Assembly: GCA_949987735.1 (NCBI GenBank) | Contig: OX465299.1 | Coordinates: forward strand, 155,560,353 to 155,624,352 | Length of the DNA: 64,000 bases | DNA from: Leucophora obtusa | Lineage: Eukaryota; Arthropoda; Insecta; Diptera; Anthomyiidae | Reading direction: 5' to 3' | Shown here: one piece after another, positions 45,154-57,862 of the stretch | Numbering within the stretch: the stretch's first letter is position 1 | How the letters are laid out: each line of letters begins with the position of its first letter | Position numbers and translations under genes: made by a program | Notes under the pieces: model-generated | Seen by the model: only the letters and a program-made list of their open reading frames with translations | What the model was told of the DNA's origin: nothing | The model's database searches: none

Positions 45154-46780
45154 TAAAAAAAAAGTTTTTTCTTAAAACAATAACAAATGTTATTGCTTTT
45201 AATTTTAAATAGAATTATAGAAAAGAGATCACAATTAACGTCAGCACTTTATCACGGTCAGAAAATCACTCGCAAAAAAATATATATAAAATCAATTTAT
45301 ATAAGATTTGTTGTTGGTTCACGTGTGATTTGTTTCATGTTCGCATAGATCCATGGCTAGTCAAGACTATATCTAACGAATGGTCCTAAATATTTAATAT
45401 AACATACAAGTTTTATTTAATAAATTATAAACATACCCTCATACCCTTTTACTACCAAGTCCTTTTCGTTGAAACATAACTTGCAAAATTTTAATTTCTG
45501 CCAGCACATTTTTTTTGCCAATGTAAAGGGCTCCAAAGTAATCCCAACATTGGGAAAATGTAACCCTCTTGGAACTCAAAACAATTTTTGCTCTTATAGA
45601 ATTTTCAGAAAATTAAAGCATACTGGGAATCAATTTTTTTTTATTTATTCTTTTTAATTTTAACAAATTAAGGAATAAATAAAGACCAAAGAAAAAATAA
45701 ATATCGATTGATTTAAGAAATTAAACTTGTTTGAAGGCTTTTGAATGGAGGCTTTGTTAGAAAGTTTGGGCAGGATGCACATATCTTGTATGGACCCATT
45801 TGAATTAGATGCCCAATCAATAATGTCCTTAAATGATGAAATTATGTGATCAATTCGAACATTGGTTTGAGCATTTTATCCGTAAAAGTGTCCTTTTCTA
45901 AATATTATAGAATTTTACAATATCTCTTATCTTTACTTTTTCATTTATTTGTTACAAAATGTCTCATTTATCCAAAATATTCAACTGGACCATTTTTAAA
46001 AATGTATTTTAGAATTGAAAAAATATATATGGGTGATATCAAAAAATGTGATAAAAACCATGTAACCAACTAATTTCAAATCCATGGATTACATTTGAGT
46101 TATATATTTCGATATATATCAGCGCATTGTCACCTGTTTTACAAAATTTATAACAATCTGCCCAATTTTTGGTTAATACATAAAATTTGTAACCAATTTT
46201 ATAGGCCAAATGTAAACTCCGTAACCAGTAACTCGTAAGGTTTTTTAACTTTAATAGCTTATATTTGAATAACCAATGAAGCTAAACACTAACTGTAAGA
46301 ATTTATATGAAGAGGAGAAGTAACGCTTTTAACAAAAATTAATGTATTTTACAAACTTTTTCGTATATCTATGCTAACACGACTTCAACTCTGTAACGAT
46401 TTTTCGTCATAATTTTTGATAAAAATGCGTACACCAAATACATATATTGAGTTTTAAATGCAAAGTTAAGCAGCTACGTTTTTTTATTAATTGATTTTTT
46501 ACACATCTACAAAGAGTTGCATTCTGAAGTATTATATTAACCCATTAAGAACTTTTTTTTTTTTAATTTTTTTCACAGTATAAATTTATATAAGCTTTTA
46601 TAGCTTAAAAAAATTATATTTATAAAAATTTAATATTTAGAAGATTTTGACTTTTTTCTTTTCATATAAAAAAATTGTTTTTAGCTCTGGTTGTTCAAGT
46701 TTAATGAATTAGTAAATTCTTTTTAAAAAATATATTTATTTTTAAATTTTTTATATTTGAAAATTGATACTTCCAGCCGA
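45154..46780. other. Interior of hAT T without recognised gene
   Basis: It is AT-rich and has only short frames (62-75 codons) with no hAT transposase motif. A strongly decayed transposase cannot be excluded. Confidence 0.4.
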
Positions 46781-46796
46781 AATGAGCCGAAAAAAA

Positions 46797-46860
46797 TCGG
46801 CGGCGGCGGCTGAAGCTAAAATGACCGGCGGCGGCGGCTTAAACGGCTCACGGCGGCTGG
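46797..46860 (+). repeat. Right CGG array of T
   Basis: Two ATCGGCGGCGGCGGC-like blocks run into GGCTCACGGCGGCTGGC, inverted relative to the TIR. Confidence 0.75.
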
Positions 46861-46880
46861 CTTGTTTCTCTGGTTAGAGG

Positions 46881-46985
46881 GTTAGAATGTTCCACAAAAA
46901 TGTTTCTTGTAGTGTTTTACAAAAGTCCGCTCAACACATCTTATATCTAAATGGAAGGTTTACATGGTTTGAATACTAAACACTC
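46881..46985. repeat. R-family palindromic repeat, right of hAT T
   Basis: It continues 42858-43385 with GTTAGAATGTTCCACAAAAATG and TGTAGTGTTTTAC. Confidence 0.7.
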
Positions 46986-47096
46986 TTAAATGCGTGAAAT
47001 TTGTGTAAAAATCATGAATTTAGGCATTTCAAAAAATCCATTTTTTTTAATTCGTGGTAAAAAATAGTAATTAATTTTTTTATGATCTATTATATA

Positions 47097-47489
47097 CCCA
47101 GTGTAGAATCGGTAATGACATATCATTATTTTTTGGACTACCAGTAATGAGACCCACTTAGCTTCGGTATTATTTTAAAACATATAATAATGAGTTACTG
47201 ATAATTACTTATTTTTATCATTATTTCAAATAGAAAATAATTTTCTAGATTTTTTTGAAGATTTTTTGAAATCTATTTTTAGACTCATTACTTTTGTCAG
47301 TACTGGTAAGCACATATGTAACGATATATTTTATATATTTTTGTATGCTGGTGTGTAACCATAACTCATTATTTTTCGCGACATCGCCATATAAAGGTAA
47401 TAAGAAATGTAATAACTAAAGTAACTAGTTACCATTACCAAGTATGTAGTTACATAACCACATATCTGGTAATGATTTTCTACACTGGG
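47097..47489. mobile_element. Mariner-type MITE, family N, complete, 393 bp
   Basis: TIR CCCAGTGTAGAA pairs with TTCTACACTGGG, with TA on both sides (47095-47096, 47490-47491). GGTAATGA motifs lie near both ends. A partial copy is at 73-293. Confidence 0.88.
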
Positions 47490-47868
47490 TAACAGTATAA
47501 ACTTACAAAACAAACGTCTAATTTTATATAATTTTTTTTTATAAGTACTGGATTTTCAACAAAAAAAAATGTGTTTTTCGGAGCAATAAAAAATAATTGT
47601 TTTGTAAACATATACTAAAATCCATATTTTAATTTAACTACAAATATATTGAAGTAACTAAAAAACAAATCTTCGAACAAGTTTTTAAAAAAATGAATTT
47701 TTGAGAATTATTTTAGTGAAACAATTAAAACCCATTTTTCTGTTAAGTCATTTTTGCATAAAAGTCTCTGAGTTTAGCGAGCTCTCTTGGTGGCAAAAGC
47801 AGTCACACCAAATATTTTTTTCACATTTGTTTGAGTTACTTTCTAATCTTTAAAAAAATCCTTCTTTA

Positions 47869-48063
47869 AGGTTCAATTAGACGTGCCATAACCATAACCA
47901 CATAAAACAGCTGTTCAAACCAATCTTATGGGCTACAATGTATACGATTATTGGTGACATGGCATAACGCCATAACCGTAACCGTAGAAACCAATTGAAT
48001 TTTGGTTTTCTGCTATGGCGTTATGGTTACGGCTATGGCGATATGGCACGTCTAATTGAACCT
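47869..48063. mobile_element. PIF/Harbinger-like MITE, 195 bp (copy 2)
   Basis: TIR AGGTTCAATTAGACGTGCC is inverted at the right end, with TSD TTA (47866-47868, 48064-48066). Same length as the copy at 8961-9155 and few substitutions between them. Confidence 0.9.
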
Positions 48064-48573
48064 TTAATCACAATTTGAGACAAAACATTTTTTTTTTGAT
48101 TTTTATCCATGGGACGAAGCATTGTGGGCGGCCTTAAATCGCAAGTTGAAAAATAAGGTCAACCCTATTGTTGAATAAACAGTACCCAAGTAAAAAAAAT
48201 GATATGGAGCCATATAAAGTTATATTTAATGATATATAAACTTCTATGTAATTAGATGTAATTATATCCGAAAAATGAGAACGTCTTATTGTATCATATT
48301 GTATCGAATTGTATACAATTGTATACAATTTGGTACAATTTGATACAATTAGATACAATATGATGCAATTGTATCCGAATTTTGTCCTCATCCAATTACA
48401 TAAAATTATATCTTTTTGTATAAAATTATATAAAATGTTATAAAAGTGGACATAGTTTGATACAATTATACCTAAATATTAACCCAATATTTTTACCATA
48501 ATATATATGACCATATCTAACAATATACAAAATTACATTTTTAAATAAAAAAAGATATACAATATCTGGAGAT

Positions 48574-50510
48574 CAGACCTGAGTAGGGTTTATGTCCCGG
48601 GAATTCCCGGGAATATCGCCCTTTTTTCGATCCCGCAATCCCGGGAATTTTGTGCGGGATTTCCCGGGATTTTTTTTATTCTTTTATAGAAGATTTAGCT
48701 AGAATATAATGCAATTTTTGAAGCTTTATTTAAATTTAAAGCATTGATTTTTTTGAAATTAATTTAAATAAAAAATATTTATAATAAAGATAGGATTTAA
48801 AATTTAATAAACTGAATTAGTATAAAAAATATTATTTTGGCCAAATTGTTTTTGGATGTCAGTTGATTTTGTTTAGTTAAACCGAATACAAATTTTATCA
48901 GTTAAACCCAATACAAATTTTATTTACCAACAAAAGTACCTACTCGTGCTTCGAAAATTTTTTTTCTTTAAAATGATGATATTTGTTCAAATAAAGCAAT
49001 ATATACAACATTTCAACATCAGTATTTCAGTTCCAAATACCTACAAATACCGGTGCATTAAAACTAAAAAAATTAGTAAAATTTTCGTATTTTCAACTGA
49101 TTTTTAGTTTTTTACTTCAAATAATTTCATTTAAATTTAAATTTCAATTGCTTTTGCTTTATTTCAATTCAGATGCTTTTTCAAATTATTTTTGATTTTT
49201 TATATGTTAATTTAAAATGCAACTATGAAAATTAAATAATTTCTTTTTAAGTAGTTGTGGCATAAAAAATTTCTATTCAAAAAATACCAATTTAAGGTAA
49301 AAAACTATCTAATATTAATTTGGTGAATATTTTTATAAAAGTATTTAGGCGAATTTACCTAAATATTGGTGTGAAAAATACTCACTTTTACACTTTTTAA
49401 TAAAAATAATTCTAGACGATTATATAGTTCTGACTATAAAACTGGTCCGACACCAGTTTGTACGACTTAACAATTCCAATATATCTATATCAATTCGTTT
49501 AACCGTTTAAACCGCAAATTAATTCTATATTTCTAAGAATACAATTATTTTAATTTTTGCATTAAAAAATACAAAAAATGTTTTTCCAGACTTTCTATAT
49601 TTTCATATATTTAGTTAGAATATTCTTCTACCTCAAGTCCAAATTTGAATATGATGTTGTCATTTAGGTTTTATTTGTTGTTTCTCGTCACGTTGAATTT
49701 TTGTACCTTATGTAATGTCTCGGTTTGTATGTTCCAGTCATAGTTTTCTTATTGCGGACAACTGATGAGTTGGGGTGATTCCCACGAAACAATTGTATTA
49801 TCTATTATGAAAATCATCAACCTTTTTGAAACAACAAATAAAATCTAATATGACAATATCATGTTAGAATTCCTTTCAGAATATATTAAGTAGATTTTTT
49901 CATGAGTACAACCAAAAAATTAATTTTGTCGGACGGTGTTTTAATAGAAATCGAGTTTTTCAAGAAGAACATATGTCGGATTTATTTATTTCCTAACGAG
50001 CGGGAATTCCCGGGATCCCGGGAAATTATGGAAAAAATCCCGCTGTCCCGGGAAATGAAAAAGTCCGGGAATTTCAATTACAATTACTTGTAATTTGTAA
50101 TTGAAATTACAAGTAATTGTAATTGAAAATTTTCAATTACAAATTACTAGTAATTGTAATTGAAAGTGATTACAATTACAAATTTTAATTACATTTAGAA
50201 TTAAAAAGTGTTTTTTGTTAAAATTTTGTAGAAAAATCTGACTGGGATAGGTTGCATAGGCATGGATGCGTATAAAAAGAATACGTCATGTTGGGATTAC
50301 CCCTAACTTGTGCTTTTTGTCACTATTTATTTTCCCAAAAAATGTAATTGACATTTTTCAAATTACAAATTACTTGTAATTGTTCTTTTTTGAATTACAA
50401 TTACAAATAATTTGTAATTGTAATTGAGTTTTTTTCAATTACAATTACATGTAATTGTGTAAATGAATGTGTAATTAATTACAAAATGTAATGATTAAAT
50501 CCCAGGTCTA
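48574..50510. mobile_element. Y, hAT-like MITE (copy b), interrupted by Z
   Basis: It opens CAGACCTGAG and ends CCCAGGTCTA, with near-identical 8-bp flanks ctggagat (48566-48573) and ctggatat (50511-50518). The GTAATTG arrays resume at 50070. Confidence 0.75.
48584..50080 (+). mobile_element. Z: decayed hAT with CCCGGGAATT subterminal repeats
   Basis: It starts TAGGGTTTATGTCCCGGG, a hAT-like head, and both ends carry GGGAATTCCCGGGA palindromes. The frame at 49902-50000 (KKLILSDGVLIEIEFFKKNI) resembles the last helix of the hAT C-terminal dimerisation domain ('LS...L..L.FLKKN'). A matching right TIR is not visible, so the right junction is approximate. Confidence 0.6.
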
Positions 50511-50689
50511 CTGGATATCCTATAATTTCCATAAATCTTCCATTACTTTTATCCAGATTTACCATGACAGTGCATTAAACATGAACAAATTTTTCTTTGT
50601 TTTTAGTTATTTTAAAATAAGATTAACAACACTGAAATTTTTAACTTAATAGGATTGTGATATACAACCAAGATATAAGAGATCAGTCA

Positions 50690-51076
50690 AGTGTGCGTTA
50701 TAGTATAGAGAATTCCATATTAAAGCTTCAGTATTGTTAATTTTATGGGCGCGTTAGCCATTTTGACTCACGCTCCTAAACAAAAACAAATTACTCACGC
50801 ACGAGCATTTCGTGTCTTACTCACGCAGACATGAGTATATTAAAAACTTACTCACAATCAGAAAATTCTCACGCAAAACAGTAAAAATTACTAAAAACAT
50901 ATGATGCAAAAAATAAACTCACACACGAATCATGCACGGGTTATATATTCTTACTCACGCTCACGTACGAATTATATATTCTCACGCTCACGGGCGAATT
51001 ACTTTGGTATAGTAATTATTACTCACGATCACTTGTGAATAACTTCACTCACGATCATGTCATGCGCCAATCCCTA
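50690..51076. repeat. CTCACGCACGA-rich hAT-like end
   Basis: It has repeated ACTCACG(A/C)TCAC-type units and ends GCGCCAATCCCTA, the complement of a TAGGGATTGGCGC hAT-style head. Part of it is present in X2 copy a (3838-3925). The left terminus was not found. Confidence 0.5.
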
Positions 51077-51679
51077 GTAATTACAAAATCTAAAACTAGT
51101 TTTTTAATATGGAACCACATTTAATACAATACGGTTTTAAAAGGACCTTATACATATATTTTTATATAAAATCACTTTGAAAAAATTGCTAATGTGGGAT
51201 GATATATAATTATAGATGATTTTATAAAGAACGTTATATCGTTATATATAAAAGAAATCATGAAATATTGTAGATATGAAACCATTACTAAGTTATATAT
51301 GGGTTCATATGCGTCAATATATAATAATATATAACACCTATTATATAATATTTCTTAAATGGCTCCATATATAGTTTTATATTATTATGTATAGTGTCAT
51401 ACTAAATTATATATAAACGTATATGTAATTATATCTTTTATATATTACTTTGTGTACTTATATATAGCACATACACTTATATGTAGGCCAGTATGTAATT
51501 ATATAAAATCACATATGTCTCAATATTAAAACCTTTGAGGAAAAAATATTTAATATATGACTATATAAAAGTCTATATGCTTCAATTTAAAAGCATATGT
51601 GGCCATATCTAACTATAAGTTACTATATTTAATTACATAAAATAATATATGATTATATCAAAACTTTTTTACTCGGGTA

Positions 51680-52574
51680 ACTTTTTAAATTCTGTGAATT
51701 GTTTTCCAAAATTTTGACAATTATGTAGAAAGTTCAAACTATTGAAATATGAAAAAAAATTCCAAAAAAAAATCTAAATAGGGTAAACCCCTTACTTAAA
51801 TAATTTCATGTGCGTTTATATAAATTTAAAAGCATATTTTCTTTGATCTTAAATACAAATGTTTAGAAACTAAATGTTACATGGAAACAAGTGAATGAAA
51901 GTATCCTAAATTGTTAAAAATGAAACTGAAACTAACAAACAGATATTGTATGAATAAAAATTTCAAACAAATTGAAAATGAAAATGTTTTAAAACAACAT
52001 ACATAAATAAAGAAAATTAACTTTGTACGCAGTGCAGCCTTTGCTGGAGTTGTATATAAAGCGCCACAAAGTTAGCAATCTGAATGAATGATTGTGCAAT
52101 ATACATGAGAGGAAAAAGATTAAAAGATCCCTACACTGAAAAAAATTAAAAATGGAAAATAACTAAATTGTTGCTTCTACTAAGTGATTGTACAAAAGGT
52201 CCTCTTCATACAACTTTTCCGTCTTTATGTGAAATTATTTCTAATCTCTTTAAGGCCCAAGTAGAACATCTTCCTTGTAAGTCTAATCTTAAAATAATAC
52301 GTCTGTAGTTTGTGGGAAATGGCTGCTGATTTTAACCATGAATCCGAATGTATCCAGTGAAAAGTTTTGCTAATTTAAGCAAATCGATTTAAATCGAAAT
52401 TAGGAAAAAAAATTGTAAAAAATTAATAAAAAAAAATACTAAAAAATTATTGAAAAATTAGTAAAAAATTTGTAATTTTACTAATTAATTTTTGTTGTTT
52501 TTATCTCACATTAAGCAATTACGTGTTCTTTGCTGTAAAAACTTTTTAGTCGATCTATTTTCTACAGTAATATA
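51680..52574. other. No recognised feature
   Basis: AT-rich sequence. A CTACACTGAAAAAAATTAAAA block near 52132 resembles a MITE end without a visible partner. Confidence 0.35.
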
Positions 52575-52717
52575 CACTCTCCAAACAATTCGTTTTTAAA
52601 AAGAATTCGATTGCAATTCGGTTGTGACAACTGAAATTTTAGTAAAATTAATATATTTTGGTGGTTTGCCATTTATTATGCCTGATTTTTTTTTTTTTAC
52701 TTATTTTTCTTTGAGTG
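52575..52717. mobile_element. Small TA-type MITE, 143 bp
   Basis: CACTC after TA (52573-52574) and GAGTG before TA (52718-52719). The TIR is short. Size and ends resemble the W/U group, but the interior does not match. Confidence 0.5.
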
Positions 52718-52719
52718 TA

Positions 52720-53147
52720 TGTAAGCAAATACAAAGGTTTTCCTAAGCATTTGTACTTTGTTCGTAACAACAACATAATCAAAATGACTCCAGGCATAAA
52801 ATGCCATCATTTTAACTCGTATCATAAAGTGAATGCAATCAGCAATATGAAAGGAGATAAATATGTTAGCTTGTACTATACATACGTGGGTTGGCTGATA
52901 AGTAATCAAATGCAAAAAGGACTAAAAATATAGGAAATGCATAAATTTATTAAAAGTTTGTAAGTGGGTTTATTTCTGACTATAAATTAAACAAAAAGGT
53001 TTTCAAAATCAACAGATCTTGAAGAATCTTCGTGAAATCTTTCGAGTATAAATATGAACGAAAAAATAGTTTTTTCAAAATTACCAAATTCTTCATCTAT
53101 AATTTTGTTTTCTAAATTCTCAGTAAAGACTTTATATTGATAGTTAT
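52720..53147. other. No recognised feature
   Basis: Overlapping 72-codon frames occur on both strands at 52697-52933, with no domain. The rest is AT-rich. Confidence 0.4.
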
Positions 53148-53697
53148 GCCGGATTCACGGTGCTGGAATACTCCACGCTGCAAATACTTCGCACTTACAT
53201 GCCATCTCTATTTTAGTACACTGGAGTGTAAGTGCGAAAAAGAAAGGAACAAAATCTAGACTTCAATTTGTTGTGCAGAACTAGTTCGATCTTCTTGTTC
53301 AATCGCTCTTTGACAATTTTCATTCAATCGTTCATAAAACAATTTTTCCGATCATTCGCTTGACAAGTTTGTTTGTACCCCTTTCATATTGCTCGTCTTT
53401 TTGTTAACAATAAAAAAAATATCAAACTATCAAAATATCAAACAAATTACAAATTTTAAGAAAAAAGAAAAATGTTTTTTAGAAAATTTTTTTTTAGGTC
53501 ATTAAAACGAAATATGATTATCCCTGACCAAAGATACTAAAATGAACGATTGAACTATAAGAGCTATTAGGTTTGAAATAGGTCTTTCGATCAATTGAGT
53601 GACTAGTTCAATTGAACTAGTTTGTACACGAACGACACACACAACTCTAACAAAATCCAATCTGCAGAGTTTAGTACTACAGCATTGTGAATCTGGC
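53148..53697. mobile_element. MITE with GCC(G/A)GATTCAC termini
   Basis: GCCGGATTCACGGTGCTG is inverted at the right as CAGCATTGTGAATCTGGC. The TSD is unclear. It is split by the hAT at 53257-53649. Confidence 0.65.
53257..53649. mobile_element. hAT MITE, TAGAGTTG family (member 3)
   Basis: The right end is ACAACTCTA and the left end a worn TAGACTTC. The 8-bp TSD ACAAAATC is perfect (53249-53256, 53650-53657). It carries the TCGTTCA / TTCGATC subterminal units of member 1. Confidence 0.85.
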
Positions 53698-53719
53698 TTC
53701 ATTAGGATGGACCTACCTT

Positions 53720-54830
53720 ATATGGACGAAAAAAAATGGCGACCTGTGACCCATCTGCCCCCGCTACAAATGTGCCATTGGGTATAAAAATACACCATGC
53801 AAAAAATTAAAAATTGATTAAATAACGAGATCACGTGCCGCATCGGCCCTGAAGTTTGAAATACGATTTACAAGGCGAAAAAATCACTTTTTTGGCTTTC
53901 TTTCAAAATACTGGCTCTGTAGTAACCTTATTTAATGTAAATAGAATCTAGACTAAATTATCTTTCTGGTAATGTATAAAAATCCAAAATCGGTTGCAAA
54001 ATATTTTAATAATTGCAATTTCACAATGGTCTGATTGTAGGGTTAAAATGAGATAAATTATTAAAAAATTTACAATGTTATACTCTAGTTTCATTTCTAA
54101 GATCTACAAATATTCAGATATAAATTTTTGTCTCTCTTGGCTTATGATAATCTAGTCCCAGGTATGACCAAAGATGGGATTTGGTTTTTTAATAAATTAG
54201 TAAAACTTTAGTTTTGAGTTTTTTAAAATTTTATTCAACAAAATATAAAAAAAAGTGGTCAACGCATAGGGGTTTATTAAATACACCTCAGAAAATAATT
54301 CTACTGGAAATTACATATATTCTCTTTTAACTTATTAGTGACGGCATTTTAAAGTTGAAAATTTTGGAGAAAAGTTTGATTTTGGCCAATAATTTAGATA
54401 ATAGGCCAATAATTTTTGTGTTTTTAGCTAGCCGTAACAAAATCACTTCCGATTTCGTGTAATTCTGATACAAGAGATTGTTTTCCGAAAATTTTGTAAA
54501 ACTGCGACAACGTTAACCCTTTCTTTACCAAGGTCAAAGGTGAACTTTTTGAAATTTCTCGATTTTTCCTGGAACTTAATCAAAACAAAGTGTTGTTTCT
54601 TGCGGAAAGTTGTCCAAATAACTCTGTTAAAACCAAATTTTATATATATAAATAAAAAAATAAGAATTAACCCTTATAGGCACAAATTTTTTAAATGTAA
54701 AAAAGTGTCATTTGACATGAAAATCGATATAAAAACCTTTAATTAAGCATTTTCTAGAGAAAAAATATATAAATTAACCTGTTTGTAAACATGGCGTCAA
54801 ACTGACCCGTTTTTTATATTAACCCTTTCG
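53720..54830 (-). repeat. M repeat, copy 2 (inverted)
   Basis: This is the reverse complement of 41300-42425. It runs from TTGGGTATAAAAATACACCA through TGCGTTGACCAC-type text (54255-54270) to ATGGCGTCAAACTG. Confidence 0.65.
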
Positions 54831-55050
54831 ACTCCAACTTTAAATGGCTGCGAATTTTTCGACAAAACTTCTTGGAAATGTAGATAGATCTATGCCAAAG
54901 AAATATTTTTTATTACTTTTATGGATTTGCAGCACTCTCTAGTGGAGATATTTGGAATTAAAGTTCAAAAATTAATATGCTGCCGGTCCCGAACGGGTTA
55001 AGTTTTTTTTTTAAATTTTAATTTTATGTTTTTTCTATTACTAAACTCTA

Positions 55051-57260
55051 CACTCATAGAAAAAAGTTTGTAGAAAAGTTAGTAAAACTGTTAGTACTTC
55101 AACTTAACAAATTTTTAACTAATTTTTAGTTAAAATTTAATTTTTAGTTCAAATTTAATTTTTAGTTAATTTTTTTGCTACCTCCACATTACTAACTTAC
55201 AAATTTTTTTGCTATTTTTTTTGCTGAATTTAGTTACTAATTTTTAACAATAAATTTGCTAACTTTACAGTATTTTGCTGAATTTTAGTTACTAATTTTT
55301 AATAGAAGATTTGCTAATTTTACAAATTTTTTGTAAACTAAACCACCAATTTTGGAGCGCTTATAAACAGAATGTTAAATGACTCATAAAAATTCCTGCA
55401 TATTTTTAACTCGACAAAAATAATGCAAAAAGTTTTTAAATAAAGCTAAATTGAAATGGTTGAAAATTTGTCCTACTTATAAAATATCTAAATTATTATG
55501 TGCTAATTCATAAAAAAAAATTATTTGGTATTTAAAGCTTGCTATAGTTAAAGTACATATTTCGCTTAATAAAGAGTTATTAGAAATCTTGATTCATAAT
55601 CGTATTTTAACTATAAATTAATTTTTCGATTTGATACTGGCAACACTATTGTTTATTTTCTCTCTTCTCCCAAATAAGTCGTAAGTGATGTACAAATTTA
55701 GTAAACGATTGACTCGGTAATCGGAAGTGAAAATGTATTTTCTTAAATAAGAGAACTAATGATGTGCTAAGATAAATTTAAACGCCATTTAAAATATTTC
55801 TTTTTTTATTTATAAAGCAAATCAATAGAAATGTGTGTAAAAAAGTAATTTTTAGAACATATTATTCGAAGCATACAAAAGTAATCGAATTTCGAATAAT
55901 ATTTTGATAGTCTGTACATCACTACTGTTTTGTTTTTCTTTTTGATATTATTTTTACATTTTTTTTTGAAATTTTTTCGAAAAAGGTCATTGGCTACGCA
56001 ATTGTTGTAGCTTTTTTCAGTTTGATGGATGTAAGTTGTTGGAAGCCACACATTCTAGGGATGGGATAGTTTTAATAAATCATTTTATGCCTGAAAATGA
56101 AATAATTAACAATTAAATGGTGGCTTCCTCACTCCAAACTTTATAAAAGGTTTAAAGTTAATGAGTACCAACTATAAACCTTTATTATTTTCTTCGTTAT
56201 TAAGCAAATATGAATACTGTTTTTCACAAATTAGCTTAAAATCCTGCAATAAGACTGTTGTAAAAGTTTATGAATTAGACCATTAAAATTTTTCAGAAAA
56301 GTTTCTACCTTGTATGGTTGTATCATGGGTTAACATATTATTGTCTATAGATATTACCGCTTTTACAAAAAACCATTCTTGGGAAATTTTCATTGGCATT
56401 GAAATATAATTGGCATTACTTTATCTCAATGTCAATACCAAAAAATTTCGTCACCATTCAATGCCAATGAAATTTTTTTCAATTTGCATTGATGAAAACA
56501 ATGGTAATGAAATGTACACATAATTGAAGAAAAACATTGTAATATAAAAAAAATATAAGAAATACGCGAAGTTTTAATTTTTTTTTTTTTATTTTATTCT
56601 TTTATTAAAACATGAAAACAAATACTTCTTTCATCAATTATAAACGGGAATTTAGGCATTGAACAATGCCAATTGAAAAAATTTCAATTAATTGGCACAT
56701 TCAATAAACTGGTCCCAAGTATGTTTTTAAATACACATTTATTTTTTATTTATTAATTTTCATTTCATTTGCTCTTTTTTTTGTTACCTTTTGCCAGTCC
56801 ACTAGTAATCTGCAAAAGTTTTGTTGATTTCAGAAAATTTTAGCAAAAATTTTTTTACAGTTTTTTTTTGGTATTTTCATTCTACTATTATTTAGCAATT
56901 TTTTTTGCTGATTTCAGAAAGTTAAATTATTATTTGCAATTAACAAAAATTTAGCTGAAATATTACTAAAATTCTGTAAATTTAACAGTTTTTTTTTGCT
57001 ATTTTTTATTAAACTACTATTCAGCAATTTTTTTGCTAATTTTAGCAGGTTAAATTGTTATTTGCATTTTTTTTTTTTAACAATAATTTAGCTCGAATAT
57101 TACTAAAATTCTGTAAATTTAACAGTTTTTTTGCTGTTTTAATGTTATTAATATTTAGCAAACTGATTTTGTTAATATTAGCAGTTTTTTCTGCAGCATC
57201 ATTTTTAACTAATTTTTAGTAACTTTTTCTGCTATTTTTACGGACCTATTTGTATGAGTG
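55051..57260. mobile_element. W element, about 2.2 kb, with later insertion(s)
   Basis: The left end CACTCATAGAAAAAAG follows TA (55049-55050). The right end is TTTGTATGAGTG before TA (57261-57262), with ACGGACCTATTTG inside it. W-type AGCAATTTTTTTGC motifs fill 55051-55340 and 56800-57260. The 55340-56800 stretch lacks them and includes another repeat (56377-56718). Confidence 0.6.
56377..56718. repeat. Inverted TTGGCATTGAA repeat
   Basis: CTTGGGAAATTTTCATTGGC at the left and CTGGTCCCAAG at the right bracket repeated CATTGGCATTGA / TCAATGCCAAT motifs. Possibly a MITE; no TSD. Confidence 0.45.
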
Positions 57261-57862
57261 TAGTTATGATTTATTTGCTTAGGGGTAGTAAAAGTTTTCG
57301 CCCATATTCCTTTTACACTTCTACGTTTTAGGATATTGAATAGATCGCTGTTCACCTGTGGTAAAAATGCAAATTTGAAGTAAAAATATTGAATTTTGAT
57401 AAAAAAAAATATTTGTTTCAATGAATTTTAATTTGTTATCACTCCTGCCACATAGTTTCAAATTTCAAAAAAGATGTAGTATTATTTTAGGTACACATTT
57501 TACAACACAGTTATATTACAAGTGCCTATGTTAACACATTCATTACAAATGCATCATAACATCCCAAAGCTCCAGTCTATCATTATCATCAACACTCTCA
57601 ACAGCAACCTCAACACCATCCCCATCCCAAAAAAACATCATGAACAACAAATTATAAACAGTTTTATTAAATTAAAAGGCATTTTTTGTACGTTTTCATG
57701 CCTCAATTACTTTTTTTAGAAACATTTTTTATAACGAGGGTCATAAATTGACAATTATTAATTGAATATTTTTTTTTTTTGAAAGTTGAGATTACCACAT
57801 CATATGGAAATTTATTGCCATCATTATTAACAAACATAAATTTTAGAAATTTGGGAATCAAT

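Larger units (their letters stand above)
43386..46872. mobile_element. T: hAT element with CGG-rich ends, 3.49 kb
   Basis: The 14-base TIR CAGAGAAACAAGCC is perfect and the 8-bp TSD GTTAGAGG is perfect (43378-43385, 46873-46880). Both subterminal regions are arrays of ATCGGCGGCGGCGGC, striking in an AT-rich context. The interior contains a LINE gag fragment, a hAT MITE (43867) and a V hAT (44640). No hAT transposase was recognised. Confidence 0.93.
48185..51677. mobile_element. X2 element, copy b
   Basis: It starts CCCAAGTAAAAA and ends TTTTTACTCGGG, with TA on both sides (48183-48184, 51678-51679). It is collinear with copy a (2732-6469). It lacks copy a's DINE-1-like and hAT insertions but carries Z (48584-50080) and a CTCACG-rich block. 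Confidence 0.9.

Noticed and set aside
57522..57719. 65-codon frame with many His/Asn/Pro
   Set aside because: No signal peptide, domain or splice support. Composition reflects local CATCA-rich sequence.
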